64,000 nt of DNA from Aeropyrum camini SY1 = JCM 12091 (GCF_000591035.1 NC_022521.1:186001-250000), one strand, 5' to 3'. Positions 50,985 to 61,094 are shown, counted from the stretch's first letter. The notes: generated by a model not told the origin, from the sequence alone. Translations and numbers: made by a program.

Positions 50985-51300
50985 CTCCTGAGGCGGCCGC
51001 TGCGGACGCAGAAGCCAGCAGCGGGTAGTATAGTAGGGGGAGAAAGCCCGCTGGCCCGGCTACGTCGGCCTGGAGCTGTAGAGCTGATAGGAGAGGTGCC
51101 TCAGCCGCCACCGCCAAAACGTAGCCGGTGAGTGCCGAGACTGCCGCCACCGCGGGGCGGAGCCCCCGGGATAATAGTGATGCCGCTGCCGACGCTATAG
51201 GAGGCGCCGCTATTGAGAGGGGCGGGGGCAGGAGGAGAGCTAGTATAGCGAATACCGCTGCCCCTATAACGAGCGCCGCAAGAGGGCTCCTAGAGTCCAT
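50956..51300 (-). CDS. Ala/Leu-rich membrane protein
   Basis: About 114 residues from ATG 51300, with three to four hydrophobic segments (for example AALVIGAAVFAILALLLPPP and PAVAAVSALTGYVLAVAAEA) and a basic tail RYFRRRA. No family recognised. It follows the acylase gene by 6 nt or overlaps it (ATG 51309), so is probably co-transcribed. Confidence 0.55.
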   Translation of the reverse strand: MDSRSPLAALVIGAAVFAILALLLPPPLSIAAPPIASAAASLLSRGLRPAVAAVSALTGYVLAVAAEAPLLSALQLQADVAGPAGFLPLLYYPLLASASAAAASGATRYFRRRA

Positions 51301-51305
51301 GACCA

Positions 51306-53912
51306 TCACCCCCCGAACACTATACGGGCGCTGGTAGTAGGCTTCCCGCCGAGGGTTAGCACGTGGTAGCCGCCCTCGCAGTACTCCCAGTAAAGGTTGT
51401 CGTAGAAGCTTGAGAAGGGCACGCCGCTGGAGCCTCCGGGGAGGCTCATGTAGAGGAGTGATGTGGAGAGGTCGGCCACGAGCCTGACGCTGGGGCCGGC
51501 CTCAACAGGCACCCCCCGGCTGGGTGAGACACTGCCGGGGGGCGCCACGTTCACCGTAAACGGTCCCCCAGGCGCTGGGCATTCACCAAAGCCTAGCACC
51601 TCGGAGAGGATGTGCTCGGGGTTATAGTAGTGGATCTCGCCGTATACCCACTCCTCCGGCTTGGGAGACGCAAAATATGCTTCAGCAGTCTCCACAGCCT
51701 CGTCTATAGACCTGTAAGCGATCTCCTCCAACACACCATCAGGGAAATACTTCAGCACCCAGTCCTCGCCCCGTAAATATGCTGTGAGAGCCTTCTCGAT
51801 GTACTCCACCTTCAGGAACCTCCAGTGGTCCTCGGAGCCGTAGAGCCCCTCCCAGAAGCCCCTGGCAAAGTACCACGACACCAGGAGGGCCAGGGTTGGC
51901 CTGTAGTCGTCCGCATCCATAGCAGGACTCCCGGCCCAGCTGGCCAGAGTTTCTAGATAATTCTCGTAACCGGGCCTAGCGTCACTCTCGGCTACAGAGG
52001 TAACCAGGCTTACCAGGGTCTGCAGCCCTAGGTCCTGGACGTCTAGCTGGATACTCCTCATGTCGCCCGGCTCCAGAGGACCCTCCCGAGCTTTCTCCCG
52101 GAGAAGCTTGTAGATCCTCTCTGTTCTAAACCTGTCCGCATAGTCCCAGCCCAGGCCCTCCCAGCAGCTGCCGCTGAAGGGCTTGCTGTTTGCTGTAGCC
52201 ACGAAGCCCTCGGGAGGATTTAGTAGGATGGGGAGGCCTGAGTAGGGTTTAAATCCCTTCCACTCGCCCTCCCCCATGCTCCCGTTGAACGGGAGGAAGC
52301 CAGTGTTCACTATAGGTCCCTGGCTCGTCTCCAGTGTGGGTAGCCCAGCCCTCTCAGGGTAGGCCCCTATGGGGCTGTACGCTATATTCCCCTCGGCGTC
52401 GGCCACTACCATGTTCTGCGGCGGACCGTAGAAGTACCTCTGAGCCGATAGAGCCTCCACAACGCTTCCCGCCTTGTTCAGGAGCCAGAGGAAGACCATT
52501 TCGAAAGTCGGCCTGGCGGATGTGTAGGCCACCGCGAACTTTTCTCCCCACCGCTCTGTGACTGGGCCGTGGATAGTCCTCGCCACGCGTATCTCCTCCA
52601 CCCTGTAGCTCCGAGAGAGGGGGTCCCAGACGTAGGTCTCGACGGAGGATTCCTCCTGATCTAGAACCTCCCCCCTGTAGATGTAGCTGTCCTCGTCGAC
52701 CCACTGGTACCTGTAGAAGTCGGTGAAGTCGCTTCCCACGTTTGTGAAGCCCCATGCAACGCTGGAGTTCCTACCTATGACTACCAGGGGTACACCGGGT
52801 ACCGTCACCCCGGCCAGCCTGTAGCCTGGGCTGGATATCACTATGGGCAGCCATATGCCGGGTGCTGTGAGGCTTAGGTGGGGGTCGTTGGCTAGTAGTG
52901 GTTTCCCGGAGGATGTTAGACTACCCGAGACTACCCAGTTGTTGGAAGCTGTAGCCCAGGAGAGCATGTACATGACGTGCTCAGCCAGCCTGGCCAGGCT
53001 CTCGGCGTCTGGAGTATATCCCAGATTGAGAGGCTGAGGCTTGTGCAGCGGCTCCCGGCGCTCCTCCACTTCGAGAGTGGGGCTGTAAGGCCCCTCCAGC
53101 CCGGTGACAGCACCCCAGGTTGTTGCAGTGCTGCATGCTGCGTGGGGCATGTTGAGACTCCTCTCCACAACGTCGAAGTCCACTATAACGTCGGGACCCC
53201 ACCTTTTGACTAGCCTGTCGAGAACGAGGTCCTCCTCGCCGTAGGATAGCATGAGGGCTAGGACCTTGGCCATGGCCAGGGTGTCCTGGGGTAGCCATGG
53301 GCTGGGCTTCACACCAAGAATCCTGTATTCCACAGGCAGCCTGCCCGTGCTGAGGGCGTATTCTATGTAGTCGTTCACCCCGGCGGAGTATGCGAGAACA
53401 ATCTTCTCGACCTCCTCGAACTCTGGGTTCTCCTGTATGTGCCTCCACTCCGCGTCAACAAAGCCCCTGAGACCCAGGGTGGCGGCAGTCCTGTCCGCCT
53501 CCAGGCCCGCGTCTCCCACCAGGCCAGAGAGCTCTCCTAGGCCTACCCTCCGAAAGACGTCCATCTGAAATAGTCTTAGGCTAGCGTGCACCCAGCCAAC
53601 CGCGTAGAAGGCGGCCTCGTCGCTAGACGCGTGTACATATGGTATACCAGCCTCGTCGAAGTAAACCCTCGCCTCCCCCTCAACCCCCGGGGGGAGCGTG
53701 AACTCGCCTACAGGCGGCTCGAGCCCCAAGCCCCCTACAAACCCGTTTTTGGGGTCGAGGAGTGATGCGAGAAGAGGGTTGGCAAGGGGGAGGATCAGGA
53801 GGGCGATGGTGAGGAGGGCTGAGAATAAGAGGGTAACACTTCCAAGCCGGGAAGCCAAGGCTTTAGAGCACCTCAGCGCAAGAGACCCGTCTAGACTCGT
53901 CCTCACTATCAT
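51306..53912 (-). CDS. Penicillin acylase-family Ntn hydrolase
   Basis: 868 residues. A hydrophobic N-terminal segment (about residues 28-50) suggests export or anchoring. The alpha-chain part has FDEAGIPYVHA and AVGWVHASLRLFQMDVFRRVGLGELS. The autocatalytic junction is ATASNNWVVSGSLTSSGKPLLANDPH, with nucleophile Ser of SNNW at the start of the beta chain, then GVPLVVIGRNSSVAWGFTNVGSD. The family hydrolyses acylated amines such as penicillins or acyl-homoserine lactones; in a thermophilic archaeon the natural substrate is unknown. Neighbours are other peptide/amide hydrolases. Confidence 0.88.
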   Translation of the reverse strand: MIVRTSLDGSLALRCSKALASRLGSVTLLFSALLTIALLILPLANPLLASLLDPKNGFVGGLGLEPPVGEFTLPPGVEGEARVYFDEAGIPYVHASSDEAAFYAVGWVHASLRLFQMDVFRRVGLGELSGLVGDAGLEADRTAATLGLRGFVDAEWRHIQENPEFEEVEKIVLAYSAGVNDYIEYALSTGRLPVEYRILGVKPSPWLPQDTLAMAKVLALMLSYGEEDLVLDRLVKRWGPDVIVDFDVVERSLNMPHAACSTATTWGAVTGLEGPYSPTLEVEERREPLHKPQPLNLGYTPDAESLARLAEHVMYMLSWATASNNWVVSGSLTSSGKPLLANDPHLSLTAPGIWLPIVISSPGYRLAGVTVPGVPLVVIGRNSSVAWGFTNVGSDFTDFYRYQWVDEDSYIYRGEVLDQEESSVETYVWDPLSRSYRVEEIRVARTIHGPVTERWGEKFAVAYTSARPTFEMVFLWLLNKAGSVVEALSAQRYFYGPPQNMVVADAEGNIAYSPIGAYPERAGLPTLETSQGPIVNTGFLPFNGSMGEGEWKGFKPYSGLPILLNPPEGFVATANSKPFSGSCWEGLGWDYADRFRTERIYKLLREKAREGPLEPGDMRSIQLDVQDLGLQTLVSLVTSVAESDARPGYENYLETLASWAGSPAMDADDYRPTLALLVSWYFARGFWEGLYGSEDHWRFLKVEYIEKALTAYLRGEDWVLKYFPDGVLEEIAYRSIDEAVETAEAYFASPKPEEWVYGEIHYYNPEHILSEVLGFGECPAPGGPFTVNVAPPGSVSPSRGVPVEAGPSVRLVADLSTSLLYMSLPGGSSGVPFSSFYDNLYWEYCEGGYHVLTLGGKPTTSARIVFGG

Positions 53913-53959
53913 TCGTGAAGGCTGAGGGAATGTTAAATGTTTATAGTCCTCCTGTATTG

Positions 53960-54958
53960 TCAGGCCTCCGGGAGGACCTCCATCAAGACCCTGGCTATGT
54001 TGCCGTAGGCTACAGCCTCCACCTGCCTATCAGAGAGGCCAGCCTCCCCCAAGGCTTTCAGGAGGAGTGGGAGCTTGTCTATCGACTCTAGCCCTGCCGG
54101 CGGCTTTATGTCGAGCAGTCCATGGTAGTCAGTGCCTATGGCTAGGTGTCTATGGCCGTAGACCTCCACGAACTCGACTATCTGGCGGGCGACATCATGG
54201 AGTGTAGGGTGCCTGTCCCTCGTTATGAGGGTTGAGATGAGGGAGTAGCCTATCACCCCATCTTTAGACACGACGGACTCAACAGCCTCTTCACCAACAT
54301 TCCTAGGGGAATCCACCTTCCACCTGAAGTTGGCGTGCGACACAATTACAGGCTTGGGGGAAGCTGAAGCAGCGTCTGCGACAGTCTTGTCGCTGGCGTG
54401 AGCCAGATCCACTATCACGCCCAGCTCCCCAGCCTTCTTAACAAGCTCCTCCCCCTCGACTGTCAGGCCGTAGTCCCTCCTGGTCTTACAGCTGGCGGCC
54501 CACCTGTTGTCGTGGTTCCATGTGAGTCCAAGGCTCCTGAAACCGAGCCTGTAGAGGACTTCAAGGTCTAGAGCGTCCACTAGGGGGTCCGCCCCCTCCA
54601 GGTGTAGGAGGAGCCCCAGCCTCCACTGGGGGGCCTCGAGGATCTTGCGGGCTTGGCTCCAACCCTCGACTATCTCTACACTATGGATGCGGGCTATCGA
54701 ATAGTATGTCTTCACCTGGTCCAGCATAAGCAGCCTCGAGGAGGAGGGGGTGGGGTAACCCTCTCCTCCCTGGTATACGTTGGCCTCGGGGAATACTGCG
54801 GCGAACACTATCCTCACGTTAGCCCTAGAGTATTTGGGGATGTCTGCCTGCCTCCCCTCCAGGTCCTCGCCATATCCTCCGAGAGGCTGTCCTGCTCCCA
54901 TGGAGGTGTAGTAGAATGCTATATCCTCGTGGAGGTCGACAATGGGGGGGCTTGTCAA
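53960..54958 (-). CDS. Membrane dipeptidase-family peptidase (M19)
   Basis: Zinc dipeptidase of 332 residues. Metal motifs: IVDLHEDIAFY, LHLEGADPL, WNHDNRWAASC, VDLAHASD, VSHANFRW and IGTDYHGLLD. Such enzymes cleave dipeptides including D-residue-containing ones. No signal peptide, so probably cytosolic. TTG 54958 is the start, divergent from the serine hydrolase gene. Confidence 0.9.
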   Translation of the reverse strand: MTSPPIVDLHEDIAFYYTSMGAGQPLGGYGEDLEGRQADIPKYSRANVRIVFAAVFPEANVYQGGEGYPTPSSSRLLMLDQVKTYYSIARIHSVEIVEGWSQARKILEAPQWRLGLLLHLEGADPLVDALDLEVLYRLGFRSLGLTWNHDNRWAASCKTRRDYGLTVEGEELVKKAGELGVIVDLAHASDKTVADAASASPKPVIVSHANFRWKVDSPRNVGEEAVESVVSKDGVIGYSLISTLITRDRHPTLHDVARQIVEFVEVYGHRHLAIGTDYHGLLDIKPPAGLESIDKLPLLLKALGEAGLSDRQVEAVAYGNIARVLMEVLPEA

Positions 54959-55057
54959 TCAAAGCACCTCCCATCCAGACTGTATAAGCATATATCGACC
55001 TCTGTTATACAAATATGTCCTACCCTAGAGCAACTCTCTGGCCTAGGGTGTCTCCGA

Positions 55058-56428
55058 GTGCCTCCTCTCCCCGCGGAGCTCGAGTCTTTTCTCCTGGATA
55101 AGATTTCCCGCTACAGGATGCCTAGCCTCGTGTTGGCCGCGTTCAGAGGGGGAGACAAATTCTACGCCTCCTACGGCTACTCCAGCATAGAGAAGGGCTC
55201 TCCCGCTAGCGTTGACACAGCGTACGGTATAGGCAGTATAACGAAGTCGTTCACGGCGCTGGCCATACTCAGCCTCGAGGAAGAAGGGGAGCTCTCCCTA
55301 GACGACCCCGTGGGCGATCACCTGGGGGTCAGGCTCGAGGTTGAGGGGGAGCCGATAACGCTGGAGCACCTGCTAACACACACGTCGGGCGTCCCGGCCA
55401 CAGCCTATGCTGAAGCACTCCTGAGAGGCTTCCTCGGGGTAAGAGGCTATTGGAAGCCCTACTCCAGGCCGTGGGATGCGGTGCTCTATCTCAAGAGGGC
55501 TATAGAGGAGGGGTGGGCCGTTTCTAGGCCTGGGAGGAGGTTCTTCTACCTGAACGAGGGGTACGTTGCCCTGGGCATCGTTGTTGAGAGGTCCTCGGGC
55601 ATGAGCTACGAGGATTACATTAGGCAGCTTGTATTCGAGAGGCTGGGCATGGGGGGCTCGGGCTTCATAGGCGACAAGCTTGACCACGCTGCAACACCAT
55701 ACAAGCCCGGCGACAAGCTCGAGCCCGTGCCGCTCCCCTCCGGGATAACCGCTGACGGGGGTATAATGTCGACTGCAAGGGATATGCTGCGCTACGTGGA
55801 GAGCCTGGCCAGGGGTGAGTTTAGAGGTTTCGCAGAGAGGATGGAGAAGCCTAGGGTGAGGGTGCCGTGGCAGGCGCTAGGCGGCGAGGCCTACGGCTAC
55901 GGCCTGATAATCTACCCAGACTTCTCGGGCGGTAGCCTGGCCGGCCATGGGGGGAGCCTCCTGGCCTACACGGCGTGGATGGGCTACTCAACCAGGCTTG
56001 ACTCGGGGGTGATTCTACTCTCCAACACCACCGGCTACCCCCTTGCAGCTATGGGAATGGCGGTCCTCTCCTCCCTAGCCAGAGGCTCACACTTAGACCC
56101 CCGGCCTGTGAGGGCGCTCGAGATTGTGGAGAGGCTTGAGGGTTACTACGAGGGGTTCGACTCGAGCGTCGCATTCAATATAAGGAGGGTTGGAACGGGG
56201 CTTCTAGTAGAGCCGGTGGGTGGTGTGGGACCTACAATGGCCCTGGCGCCCCGCGATATACCTGGGCCTGGTGAGCTGGAGTCGGGTGAGGGTAGCGTTG
56301 TATTCACCTCGCCATACATGGGGGGTGCTCTCGATGTAGAGTTCACATGGAGGGGGGATAGGGTTGAGGCGCTTCTCGAGAGATACAGGATAGTCAAGAG
56401 AGGGCCGGTCAGGAGTTATGGAGGCTAG
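55058..56428 (+). CDS. Beta-lactamase-like serine hydrolase (PBP4*/class C family)
   Basis: Catalytic SxxK in GSITKSFTALAIL (about residue 60), then YLN in FFYLNEGYVALGIV and the C-terminal GHGGSLLAYTAW in place of KTG, characteristic of esterase/D-aminopeptidase relatives rather than true penicillin-binding proteins. A C-terminal lipocalin-like domain (about residues 340-456) is typical of this archaeal/bacterial S12 group. GTG 55058 lies after a TATA-like GTTATACAAATA (about 55003-55013). 456 residues; the frame upstream of it is not coding. Confidence 0.87.
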   Translation: MPPLPAELESFLLDKISRYRMPSLVLAAFRGGDKFYASYGYSSIEKGSPASVDTAYGIGSITKSFTALAILSLEEEGELSLDDPVGDHLGVRLEVEGEPITLEHLLTHTSGVPATAYAEALLRGFLGVRGYWKPYSRPWDAVLYLKRAIEEGWAVSRPGRRFFYLNEGYVALGIVVERSSGMSYEDYIRQLVFERLGMGGSGFIGDKLDHAATPYKPGDKLEPVPLPSGITADGGIMSTARDMLRYVESLARGEFRGFAERMEKPRVRVPWQALGGEAYGYGLIIYPDFSGGSLAGHGGSLLAYTAWMGYSTRLDSGVILLSNTTGYPLAAMGMAVLSSLARGSHLDPRPVRALEIVERLEGYYEGFDSSVAFNIRRVGTGLLVEPVGGVGPTMALAPRDIPGPGELESGEGSVVFTSPYMGGALDVEFTWRGDRVEALLERYRIVKRGPVRSYGG

Positions 56429-57507
56429 TAGCCTGTCCTACCCCTGTCTAGGCGCTCCTCCAACACGTCTAGCGGTATTGAGGCGAGGCCTGTTGCAGTG
56501 TCTGCTGCTCCATAGCTGACCAGGACCTCGCCGTCGACGAGCCAGGCCCCGCAGGGGAAGATAGTGTAGGGCCTGTCGCCGAACCTCTCCTCCACTGTAG
56601 ACGGCTCCATAATATACTCTGGCGTCACCGCCTTCAAAACCATCTCACCCCCCTCCAGGGCCAGCTCCATAGCGAGCGCCCTGTAGACCTGCTGCTCGGT
56701 ATCCACCCCGTGGAGCAGCACGATGAGGCTCTTACCCTTGTAGCCGTTCACAGGCGTCGCCCAGCCTATCTTCTCCTCGAAGGGGGAGGGATCCATGATT
56801 CTCCACACAGACCTTGGAGCCAGGGGCGATATAGGACCCTCAGGCAAGCCTTCCGATAGGCCAGCGAGAAGGTGGAACCTGCCGGAGACGTCGTGCACCC
56901 TGTAGAAAACTAGCAGGCTGCCGCGGTAGCTCACGACGAAGGCGTTCTTAATGCTTATCGCTAGAGGAGCCTCCTCGGGCTCGAGGGTTATGTAGGCCTC
57001 CTTAACCCACTCTCCGCCGGGTTTGCTCCTGACAGCAACCACAGGGAAAGTTTGGCCGACGCTGGAGGAGTAGTATGCAAGGGTTCTCCCAGTATAGGTC
57101 AGTAGATCAAGCTTCTGAACGCTGGTGTACCGAGGGTCCTCAGCCCCCCAGAAGTCTATCCAGTCTCCCGGCAGTAGCTCCGGTCTCGCAGTATGTCTCT
57201 CCTCGCACACGCTACAGCCGCCCGAAACCATGCTTGCCAAATCGAGGCTAAGGCTTGCTATAAGGCTTACATACTTGTAGTAACCCACTACAACCCTCCC
57301 AAACAGCTCGATCACATCCCCGCTAAGCCTGAAAGTGGAGTTGAAGAAGGACACGACCCTCCTGGTAGAGCCTCTCTCGAGCTCCACGTTCTCGGGCCTA
57401 ATGTAGCCGAGCCTCCTGGCGATGTCCACTGTAGAGCGACGCCTAAGCCTCTCGGCCTCCGCGCTGCCGACCGCTTCTTTAAACCGCTCTGCCAGGCTCC
57501 TACGCAT
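56425..57507 (-). CDS. GH130-like beta-mannoside phosphorylase/hydrolase family protein
   Basis: About 360 residues in a five-bladed propeller family. GH130-like blocks: FWGAEDPRYTSVQKL (metal/phosphate Asp), and FPCGAWLVDGEVLVSYGAADTATGLASI near the C-terminus, the family hallmark. Family members phosphorolyse or hydrolyse beta-mannosides. The surrounding large glycosidase-like gene suggests mannan or N-glycan handling, a guess from context. Confidence 0.78.
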   Translation of the reverse strand: MRRSLAERFKEAVGSAEAERLRRRSTVDIARRLGYIRPENVELERGSTRRVVSFFNSTFRLSGDVIELFGRVVVGYYKYVSLIASLSLDLASMVSGGCSVCEERHTARPELLPGDWIDFWGAEDPRYTSVQKLDLLTYTGRTLAYYSSSVGQTFPVVAVRSKPGGEWVKEAYITLEPEEAPLAISIKNAFVVSYRGSLLVFYRVHDVSGRFHLLAGLSEGLPEGPISPLAPRSVWRIMDPSPFEEKIGWATPVNGYKGKSLIVLLHGVDTEQQVYRALAMELALEGGEMVLKAVTPEYIMEPSTVEERFGDRPYTIFPCGAWLVDGEVLVSYGAADTATGLASIPLDVLEERLDRGRTGY

Positions 57508-57527
57508 GTTAACCATTATCCAGCACC

Positions 57528-59747
57528 CTAGCTCCTGGGCTCCGCTAGGATGACCATATACTCCCCCAGAGTCCTAATATTCACCAGAACCCCATCCCCA
57601 TCCGAAACATAGTCCAGGCTCTTCCCCGTCACTGCGTCGTAAACGTTCAGCCGCTCGCCGCTGGTGTTGGGCAGGCGAACCTTGAAGGGGCCAACGGGCA
57701 CCAGCACCCTGGGTGGGTGCACGTTATAGCTGGGATGATACGCGGGGAGGGACTGCTTGCTCGGACCGGTTATAGTCGATAGTATCCTCTCGTTGAACGT
57801 CAGGTTAACTAGATGGGCGCCCACGGTGTCGCCCTTCCTGAAGAACTCCGTCTGAACGGTGTCAGGAGCGTCGCTCCACGCCTCCGGAGGCGGGGCCTCC
57901 TTCTTGAGGGGCCTGAGAAGGAGTTCCGCGTAGTCGGGATGGCCTAGCCTCGAGTAGTGGGCCCCCAGCCTGACTGAGTAGTAGAGGGTCTTCCCCAAAC
58001 CCCTTCCCCCGAGGGTTATCGCCGCCATGTTAAGCTTAGAGTCGGGGGCGGGCGTGCTCCGGCCCAGCGTGTACTCGTATCCGTAGGCACTCCTCCCCAG
58101 ACGACCCCACCCAAGGACCTTGGCGCCATCCAGCGGCCTCGCCCTAACCAGCTCGCCCAGCCTAGGCTCGGTCCTCTCTCGGGTGAAGGCAGTGGAGAAG
58201 TCCCCGAAGACAACCGCCTCCGGGAGCCCCTCCCAGTATTCCCGGTAGGCATCCCCAAGGTCGACAAAGACATAGCCAAAATAGAATACGCCCTCGTACC
58301 TGACCTTGAGCGTCTCCTCCATAGCCAGCGAGTGGCGGTAAGTGAAGTCCGGGTACATCCTCCCGATACTGTGGGTCACCACTAGGAAGCCGCCCTCCTC
58401 AACATAATCCTCCAGTGCAGACTCTTCCTCGTCGCTTAGAACATCGGTCTCCGCCGCGACAAGCACCTTATACCTCCCCGCCTTGTGTATGTCCCTCATG
58501 CTTAGGAACTCGTAGGGTATGTGCCTGTGGAACGCCATCATGGCTATACCCTCTATTTCCGAGGTATAGTAGTGGGGTGCGTTCCAGTAGACCTTCTCGT
58601 GAGTGTCGCTGCTGTAGAGTATTCCCATGTACCTTATCGGCTCCGACCCCACTATCTTGTCTTCGATCCTCTCCATCTCCTCGTAGACCTCAGCCAGAGC
58701 GTCTATGGCACGTCTATCCTCGAAGAACTGGCTGCTGAATATGGTGGCCATGGGGTGGCCTCCCGAGGCCACTATGCTCCTCACACCCTGCTTTACAGCC
58801 AGTGGTGTCGCGCTCTGGACGGTCCTTAGGTTGTAGAAGAGGTTTCTGCTGACAAGCACAGGCTTGCCCTCGCCCACCGCCGCCTGGCTGAGCTTAGTCA
58901 CCATAGGAAGCATCATCACAGTGAGGACGTCTGTCTCGCTCGCCTCTGCGAAGACCGCGTCTAGATACTCCCTCGCCCTCTCCGTGACTATAGTCCCCCT
59001 CCCCGCCCAGCCGACGGGGTGGCTGTTGTAGAAGAACATAGCGCCCTCCTTGGCACCCTTCACAGTATCTCTAAGCCTCCTTATACTGTCGACTATGACG
59101 TGGTACCTCCACTCCCAGGCTTCTCTGAAAGCCTCGTCCTCCATGTCGTCAACGGTGGGAAGGTCTAGGCCCCTCTCCAGCCTGAACCTCAGCCGGCAGT
59201 ACCTGCAGTAGCACGCCCTAGGAGGGTCTGGGAGGTATCGGAAGCTATCCAAGAGGACGCCGTCAGCGTCCGTCGCCTTCAGAGCCTCTTCAGCCTCGGG
59301 TATGAAGTAGGTTTCGAAGGCGGGGCTGTTGATACATATCTGGGGCCACTGCGGATCCCTCACCCTCTCCTTCACGGGGTAGTGCTCTAGGACTATGACC
59401 TCGCCGTTTCGAGTCCTCTGGGCCCACCCCGGGTGGCGCCTGTAGATATACCTGTTAGCGGTGTGGTCCGTCATTATGACAACGCGGAGACCCTCCCTTC
59501 TCGCGGCTTTAACGAGACCGGCCACGTCTAGCCTTGCCCTTCGGTGGCGAGGGTATAGCCGGCTTCCACGGTAGAATACACGCCCCCAGGCGTCTCTCGC
59601 GAAAACAACAAGCGTGTTGGCGTGGGCCTTCTTGGCAAGGTTCACGAGGTCCTCCGGGGAGATGGCGTCGGCGTAGAAGCCGTATGGGTCTTCAATGTTA
59701 AACTGGATAACCCTCAGGAGGCCGCGGTTCCACCATGGAGTAGACAT
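57528..59747 (-). CDS. Large glycoside hydrolase-like protein (TIM barrel plus trimerisation-type domain)
   Basis: 739 residues from ATG 59747; a TATA-like AATAAAAGTT (about 59795-59803 minus) sets that start over GTG 59777. An N-terminal TIM barrel (residues about 15-320) has ANTLVVFARDAWGRVFY, VVIMTDHTANRYIY, DADGVLLDSFRYLP, CYCRYCRLRF (CxxC) and MFFYNSHPVGW. A central flavodoxin-like domain (residues about 380-520; EEGGFLVVTHS) resembles the GH42-type trimerisation domain, and a beta-sandwich C-terminus follows. I do not know the substrate; alpha-L-fucosidase-like and beta-galactosidase-like relatives share this layout. Confidence 0.7.
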   Translation of the reverse strand: MSTPWWNRGLLRVIQFNIEDPYGFYADAISPEDLVNLAKKAHANTLVVFARDAWGRVFYRGSRLYPRHRRARLDVAGLVKAARREGLRVVIMTDHTANRYIYRRHPGWAQRTRNGEVIVLEHYPVKERVRDPQWPQICINSPAFETYFIPEAEEALKATDADGVLLDSFRYLPDPPRACYCRYCRLRFRLERGLDLPTVDDMEDEAFREAWEWRYHVIVDSIRRLRDTVKGAKEGAMFFYNSHPVGWAGRGTIVTERAREYLDAVFAEASETDVLTVMMLPMVTKLSQAAVGEGKPVLVSRNLFYNLRTVQSATPLAVKQGVRSIVASGGHPMATIFSSQFFEDRRAIDALAEVYEEMERIEDKIVGSEPIRYMGILYSSDTHEKVYWNAPHYYTSEIEGIAMMAFHRHIPYEFLSMRDIHKAGRYKVLVAAETDVLSDEEESALEDYVEEGGFLVVTHSIGRMYPDFTYRHSLAMEETLKVRYEGVFYFGYVFVDLGDAYREYWEGLPEAVVFGDFSTAFTRERTEPRLGELVRARPLDGAKVLGWGRLGRSAYGYEYTLGRSTPAPDSKLNMAAITLGGRGLGKTLYYSVRLGAHYSRLGHPDYAELLLRPLKKEAPPPEAWSDAPDTVQTEFFRKGDTVGAHLVNLTFNERILSTITGPSKQSLPAYHPSYNVHPPRVLVPVGPFKVRLPNTSGERLNVYDAVTGKSLDYVSDGDGVLVNIRTLGEYMVILAEPRS

Positions 59748-59931
59748 AGATTTTGCACACCCTTCAGGCGGCTGCACCCATATTTTCTATCACGCAACTT
59801 TTATTCTTTTGAGATATTGCGTGTTCCACCCACCACTCCACCTTTAACCCCTTATTAACCGGGTTATACCGGGGTATTACAGACATATCACCCTGCCCGG
59901 CTGTTGCTCCAGCGTGGCGCCCCGGAAACGC

Positions 59932-60981
59932 CTACCTCCTCCTCCCCCTCATGAGCATATCCAGGAAGCGTTTGGGCGGCTCTAGTGCGACCTCGCCCGT
60001 GTCGATCGACCTTATAAGCTGCCTCCTCCACTCAGCCCTTCTCAAAGCATCCTCTCCCGGGGCCCACCCCCTGGGCGGTTTGACCTCGACGGGGCGTCCG
60101 GAGGTGTCTAAGCTTATGTAGGTTAGGTATGCTTCGCTGGTTAGCCTGGCCTCGACGCCGCCCATGAACCCTGAGGCGGATCGTATGAGGACCTCAACGC
60201 TACTCCTCCCTACGTAGGCGGTTCGAGCCCACATACGGAGGACCTCCCCGACCCTCATCGGGGCTATGAAGTCGGCGGGGCCGACGAACCCGGTGACTAC
60301 TATGCCCTCGGCGTTACGCATGGCTGCAACAGCCCCCAGCTCGTCCACAATATACAGCATGGCCCCGGCGTGCATGACATCGTAGGCTACAGAGTCTACA
60401 GGGTTAACTATCCTATAGGACTCGACCTCGAAAGGCTCCGGCCCTGGCTCCCGGAGCCTGTAGAGGGTCTTCCTCAGGCGCTCCCTGGCTGAGAGCCTTT
60501 CAGAACGGGATCTACGCATCCTAAGGCCAGCCTCCACAAGGCCCTCCTCTTCCCTGTCAACGGCCTCTATACACGAGCCGTGAGGGTATGGCTTGAGGGA
60601 CCCGTCTAGAGGCTTCACGTTGACGAATGTCATGTGGGCTGTGCTAACACGCTCTAGCCCACGCCCCCCCGGCCTCCCCAGGGAGTATGCTGCAAGGCCA
60701 ACCTCCACACTGCTCCTCCCAGCATATGGTGCCCAGGCGAATATGGCTAGCGTCTCCCCCACACCCACGGGCTTGCCGAGGTAGATGAAGTCTATTCCGG
60801 CGAGGAGGGGATATCCAATAACCACCTTAGAGGCCGCCAGAGTCCCGGCATCCACCAGCCATCTAATCATGTTTCCCCCGTGAAGTATACCAAGGGGGTT
60901 AGCATGGCTCTGCATTATTATGTGGAGGGTACTCACTACAGTGTCGCTGACTGAAAATATCCTCGAGCAGCCGCTGGCCAA
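59932..60981 (-). CDS. Acyl-CoA thioesterase with two hotdog domains
   Basis: 349 residues. Two tandem hotdog domains: residues about 12-150 (HANPLGILHGGNMIRWLVDAGTLA, WAPYAGRSSVEVG) and about 185-330 (DVMHAGAMLYIVDELGAVAAM, RTAYVGRSSVEVLIRSA). In the first domain the Asn-His-Gly motif is complete; in the second Asn/His is preserved only as MHAG. Acot7/BFIT-like thioesterases hydrolyse acyl-CoA. It lies between the glycosidase cluster and the ribosomal operon. Confidence 0.82.
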   Translation of the reverse strand: MASGCSRIFSVSDTVVSTLHIIMQSHANPLGILHGGNMIRWLVDAGTLAASKVVIGYPLLAGIDFIYLGKPVGVGETLAIFAWAPYAGRSSVEVGLAAYSLGRPGGRGLERVSTAHMTFVNVKPLDGSLKPYPHGSCIEAVDREEEGLVEAGLRMRRSRSERLSARERLRKTLYRLREPGPEPFEVESYRIVNPVDSVAYDVMHAGAMLYIVDELGAVAAMRNAEGIVVTGFVGPADFIAPMRVGEVLRMWARTAYVGRSSVEVLIRSASGFMGGVEARLTSEAYLTYISLDTSGRPVEVKPPRGWAPGEDALRRAEWRRQLIRSIDTGEVALEPPKRFLDMLMRGRRR

Positions 60982-61094
60982 AAGAACAGCACCCTATGGA
61001 ACTTAGGGAGCAGGGATGGGGTAAAACCGGGGGTATAGGCCTAAAGGGCGATTTATAAGGTGGGGAATTGTAGTTTTCTAGGCTTGGCGGGGGG

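Noticed and set aside
54653-55057. N-terminal extension of the serine hydrolase frame
   Set aside because: It runs antisense through the M19 dipeptidase start; the TATA box near 55005 and the GTG at 55058 give a normal-length protein.
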